DNA of 56,625 nucleotides from Alphaproteobacteria bacterium (GTDB taxonomy: Bacteria > Pseudomonadota > Alphaproteobacteria > Acetobacterales > Acetobacteraceae), in assembly GCA_017307285.1 (NCBI GenBank), contig JAFKFI010000102.1, forward strand, positions 1 through 56,625, in the 5' to 3' direction. The notes under the pieces were generated by a model. It searched no databases, had not been told where the DNA came from, and worked only from the letters and a program-made list of their open reading frames with translations. A program made the position numbers and the translations under genes. Position 1 is the stretch's first letter. Each line of letters starts with the position of its first letter. This document shows, in pieces, positions 54,279 through 56,625 of the stretch.

Positions 54279-55580
54279 TCAGAGATACGGCAGCATTAAC
54301 CGGGCAGCCGCATCCCGGACTCGCGTGGGTAACCGGCGTGCATCGAGAATCGCTTGCGTGAGCGGGCACCACTCACGGTCGACCACCATCAGCTTGGAGT
54401 GATGGAACGGCCGCGGGCTCCGCCAGATGCGGACGCCATCCGACAGCAGCGGACCGACATGCGCGCGCGTCGCCCAATCCACCAGGAAATGATTGCTGCG
54501 GTCCGGCACGACGAGGTCGACGGCCACGCCGCGCATCGCCGCCAGGGACAAGGCGGTGACGAGTCGCTCGTCGGGCAGGAAATACGGCGTCATCACCGCG
54601 ATGCTGCTGCGCGCACAGGAGACCGCCTGGAGCACGGCGAACTCGATTTTTTCCAGATCCTCGTCGGGTCCCGAATCGATGACGCGGGCCAGCGCTCCCT
54701 CCTCATGAGGTATGCTGAGGAACCACGCCTCGCCGTCGAGGTCTTCGCCTGTGACGAATTCCCAATCCTGCGCAAACGCCTCTACGAGCTGCGCGACGAC
54801 CGGCCCTTCGATGCGAAAATGCAAGTCCTGCACTGGCACCGCCGGGCGGGTCGCCATCACGTTCTCGTCGGCGATGTTCATGCCGCCGGTGAAGCCCAGC
54901 GCACCGTCGATCACCAAGATCTTCTTGTGCGAGCGCAGGTTGAGGAACGGCATACGCCACGGCAGCAGCGAGTGCATGAAGCGAGCGGCGCTCACGCCCT
55001 CACGGTGCAGCCGATAATAGGCGCGTGAGCTCAGCCAGCCGCCGCCGATGCCATCGATGAGCACGCGCACCGCGACGCCGCGCCGCCGGGCCGCGGCCAG
55101 CGCGTCAATAAAGCGTCCGCCCCAAGCGTCGTCGCGGAAGATGTATGATGACAGGCCGACGCTACTCTTCGCCGCCGCGATGGCGGCCAGCATCGGTGGA
55201 TAGGCCTCGTCGCCGTTCTGATACGCTTGCACCACGGTACCCGGCAGCAGCGGGCGCGCGGTGATCCGACCGACGCCTTGCCCCAGTGCCTGCAGATTGC
55301 CGCTCTGGATCGGCGCGGGAAGGGCGGAGGCGTCGTCGGGCTCGTCTTCGCGCGGGCGCAGCAGACGGGCGCGGCGCCTCACCCGGTTGACGCCGAGCAC
55401 CAGGTAAGCGAGCGCGCCGAGAATCGGGGCGAACCACACGAGGCCGATCCAGCCGACTGCCGACGCCACCTCCCGCTTGCTCAGCAGGATGTGCAGTGTT
55501 GCAGCGACCGCCAGCACGAGGCCGACTGCCAGCGTTACGTCGGCCCGCATGTGCAGCAGGCCAAGCCAGAGCTCGTTCAC
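54279..55580 (-). CDS. cls: Cardiolipin synthase (phospholipase D family), C-terminus altered
   Basis: 433 aa. Two N-terminal transmembrane helices are followed by the first HKD motif in RSHKKILVIDGALGFTGGMN and the second in FHHSKLMVVD. In the family the second motif is followed by a GSxN sequence and about 40 more residues (LDARSLxLNFE-like). Here the equivalent reads TQAILDARRLP and the protein ends 20 residues later. So the catalytic His-Lys-Asp are kept but the supporting motif and the tail are lost. It would join two phosphatidylglycerol molecules if active. Confidence 0.85.
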   Translation of the reverse strand: MNELWLGLLHMRADVTLAVGLVLAVAATLHILLSKREVASAVGWIGLVWFAPILGALAYLVLGVNRVRRRARLLRPREDEPDDASALPAPIQSGNLQALGQGVGRITARPLLPGTVVQAYQNGDEAYPPMLAAIAAAKSSVGLSSYIFRDDAWGGRFIDALAAARRRGVAVRVLIDGIGGGWLSSRAYYRLHREGVSAARFMHSLLPWRMPFLNLRSHKKILVIDGALGFTGGMNIADENVMATRPAVPVQDLHFRIEGPVVAQLVEAFAQDWEFVTGEDLDGEAWFLSIPHEEGALARVIDSGPDEDLEKIEFAVLQAVSCARSSIAVMTPYFLPDERLVTALSLAAMRGVAVDLVVPDRSNHFLVDWATRAHVGPLLSDGVRIWRSPRPFHHSKLMVVDREWCPLTQAILDARRLPTRVRDAAARLMLPYL

Positions 55581-55599
55581 GACGGCAGAACGCTGAGTG

Positions 55600-56625
55600 T
55601 CAGGTCGAAACCAGGTCCCCGACCGCCGCCCGTGCCCGCGCGGCGGCTTCCCGCGCCATCTCGGCGCAGAGGCCGGTATAGGCGGTCGGATCGAGCAGCG
55701 CCTGGATCGCCTCGGGCTTCATATGCGCCGTCACCCGGCTGTCGGCGGCCAGCAGGTCGGAGAACGACTTGCCCTCGACAAACGCCGCCTGCGCCGCGTC
55801 GTATACGACGTCGTGCGCGTGCTGCCGGCCAATTGCGGCGCCGAGATCGAGCATCACCGCTTCCGCCATGATGAGCCCGCCGCCGAGGTCGAGATTGGCG
55901 CGCATCCGCTTGGGATCGACGCGCAGCCCACGGACGATCTCGCCGAGCCGGCTGAGGATGTCGCCCATCGCGATACACGCGCGGGATTCCGCCGCGTCCA
56001 TCATCAAACTCGTGGTGCGGTCCGCCTCGTGCTCGGTCGTCATGGCTTCCAGCGCCAGCGGCACGAGCCCGCGCACCTCGGCTGCGGCGGCGATGATGTC
56101 CTGACAGAGCTTGGGGTTGCGCTTCTGCGGCATGGTGGAGCTGCCGACCGTGCCGGGCGGCACCGGCTCCTCGACCTCGCCGAATTCGGTTTTCATCAGC
56201 GTGTAGACCTCGCGCCCGATCTTGCCGCAGGTGGCGGCGAGCAGGCCGAGGATGCAGATATTCTCCGCCAGATGGTCGCCGAGCGCGCGCGACGGAACGC
56301 TCATCGAGCCGAAGCCAAGTTGCCGGCCGATGCCCTGCTGCACCGGCGGCCCCTGCTTGCCGAGCGAGGCGTAGGTGCCGGCGCCACCGCCGAGCATCGC
56401 GACGAACAGCCGGGGTGCGGCCTGCCGAAGGCGCTCGACGTGGCGCAGCAATTCGTCGATCCACACCGCGACCTTGTAGCCGAATGTCGCTGGGACGGCG
56501 TGCTGGCCATGCGTGCGCCCGGCGATCGGCATGTCCGCCGTGCGCTCCGCAAGATCGGCCATGCCCGCCAGCGCCCCGCCGATCAGGCGAAGGAAGATGC
56601 GGTGCGCCTGACGCAGCACCAGCAA
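55600..56625 (-). CDS. Fumarase/aspartase superfamily lyase, partial (adenylosuccinate lyase / carboxymuconate cycloisomerase type)
   Basis: 341 residues are present; the 5' end lies beyond the window. The superfamily signature GSSTMPQKRNP with the catalytic loop Ser is clear, as is an earlier RTHGQHAVPATFGYKVAVW. Similarity is to the adenylosuccinate lyase and 3-carboxy-cis,cis-muconate cycloisomerase (PcaB-like) branch. The reaction is beta-elimination or lactonisation; the substrate cannot be decided. It is 19 bp upstream of the cardiolipin synthase gene on the same strand. Confidence 0.85.
   Translation of the reverse strand: MLVLRQAHRIFLRLIGGALAGMADLAERTADMPIAGRTHGQHAVPATFGYKVAVWIDELLRHVERLRQAAPRLFVAMLGGGAGTYASLGKQGPPVQQGIGRQLGFGSMSVPSRALGDHLAENICILGLLAATCGKIGREVYTLMKTEFGEVEEPVPPGTVGSSTMPQKRNPKLCQDIIAAAAEVRGLVPLALEAMTTEHEADRTTSLMMDAAESRACIAMGDILSRLGEIVRGLRVDPKRMRANLDLGGGLIMAEAVMLDLGAAIGRQHAHDVVYDAAQAAFVEGKSFSDLLAADSRVTAHMKPEAIQALLDPTAYTGLCAEMAREAAARARAAVGDLVST

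Noticed and set aside
1-56625. tRNA, rRNA, CRISPR array, insertion sequence, integrase or att sites
   Set aside because: Looked for and not seen: no transposase or integrase protein, no regularly spaced repeats, no cloverleaf-like segment in the intergenic gaps.

Overview
The window is high-GC (mostly well above 60%), densely packed DNA from an alphaproteobacterium. The lineage call rests on several markers: the AddAB recombination nuclease instead of RecBCD, the tsaE-amgK-murU-addB-addA-trxA run, MucR, a Fur without the C-terminal CxxC pair, OlsB, BrnTA and PEP-CTERM proteins. I lean towards the Rhodospirillales/Acetobacterales side, but the genus cannot be fixed from the sequence alone. I see no rRNA, tRNA, CRISPR array, insertion sequence or prophage gene.

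Layout. 1-9.1 kb (minus strand): tsaE, a broken amgK, murU, addB, addA and trxA, joined by 4-bp or similar stop/start overlaps. 9.1-11.8 kb: a TrxR-like ferredoxin-NADP reductase, a BrnTA toxin-antitoxin pair and trpS. 11.8-15.4 kb (minus): nth, pncA, a TRIC-type channel, a small CxxC protein and an M20 amidohydrolase. 15.5-26.1 kb: a rearranged version of a conserved housekeeping neighbourhood. It holds DUF2244, an XRE regulator, lnt, olsB, fur, mucR, tusA, rimI, tsaB, a CBS-pair protein, corC, ybeY, phoH and miaB. 26.4-34.7 kb: a PEP-CTERM protein, an LPLAT acyltransferase, an F420-type luciferase-like oxidoreductase, a solute-binding-like protein and an RND efflux adaptor/pump pair.

34.8-40.3 kb is the most interesting part. 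A perfect palindrome of the ModE Mo-box type (39308-39331) overlaps the -10 of a candidate promoter. It sits in front of a tightly spaced minus-strand gene series: an unknown 132-aa protein, an aldehyde dehydrogenase, ModA, a broken PEP-CTERM protein with two sulfite-oxidase-fold-like repeats, a Mop/TOBE molbindin, and a second exported protein of the same fold. A single-domain ModE and a TetR regulator lie just upstream. No modB or modC is present. This looks like a molybdenum-responsive operon that couples molybdate binding to exported Moco-domain-like proteins of unknown role.

40.4-56.6 kb is accessory metabolism: an SDR under twin TetR-type operators, a ThDP enzyme plus amidohydrolase, DUF305 plus a frameshifted beta-propeller, a beta-hydroxyacid dehydrogenase, ilvD, ogt, a class C serine hydrolase, a second luciferase-like enzyme, an ExeA-like ATPase split by a 52-bp tandem duplication, a lipoprotein with no ordinary start codon, a C-terminally altered cardiolipin synthase, and a partial fumarase/aspartase-family lyase cut by the window end.

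Four genes are frame-disrupted (amgK, the PEP-CTERM protein, the beta-propeller and the ExeA-like gene), and the cardiolipin synthase has an aberrant end. Palindromic repeat elements are also present, one of them carried in frame inside addB.
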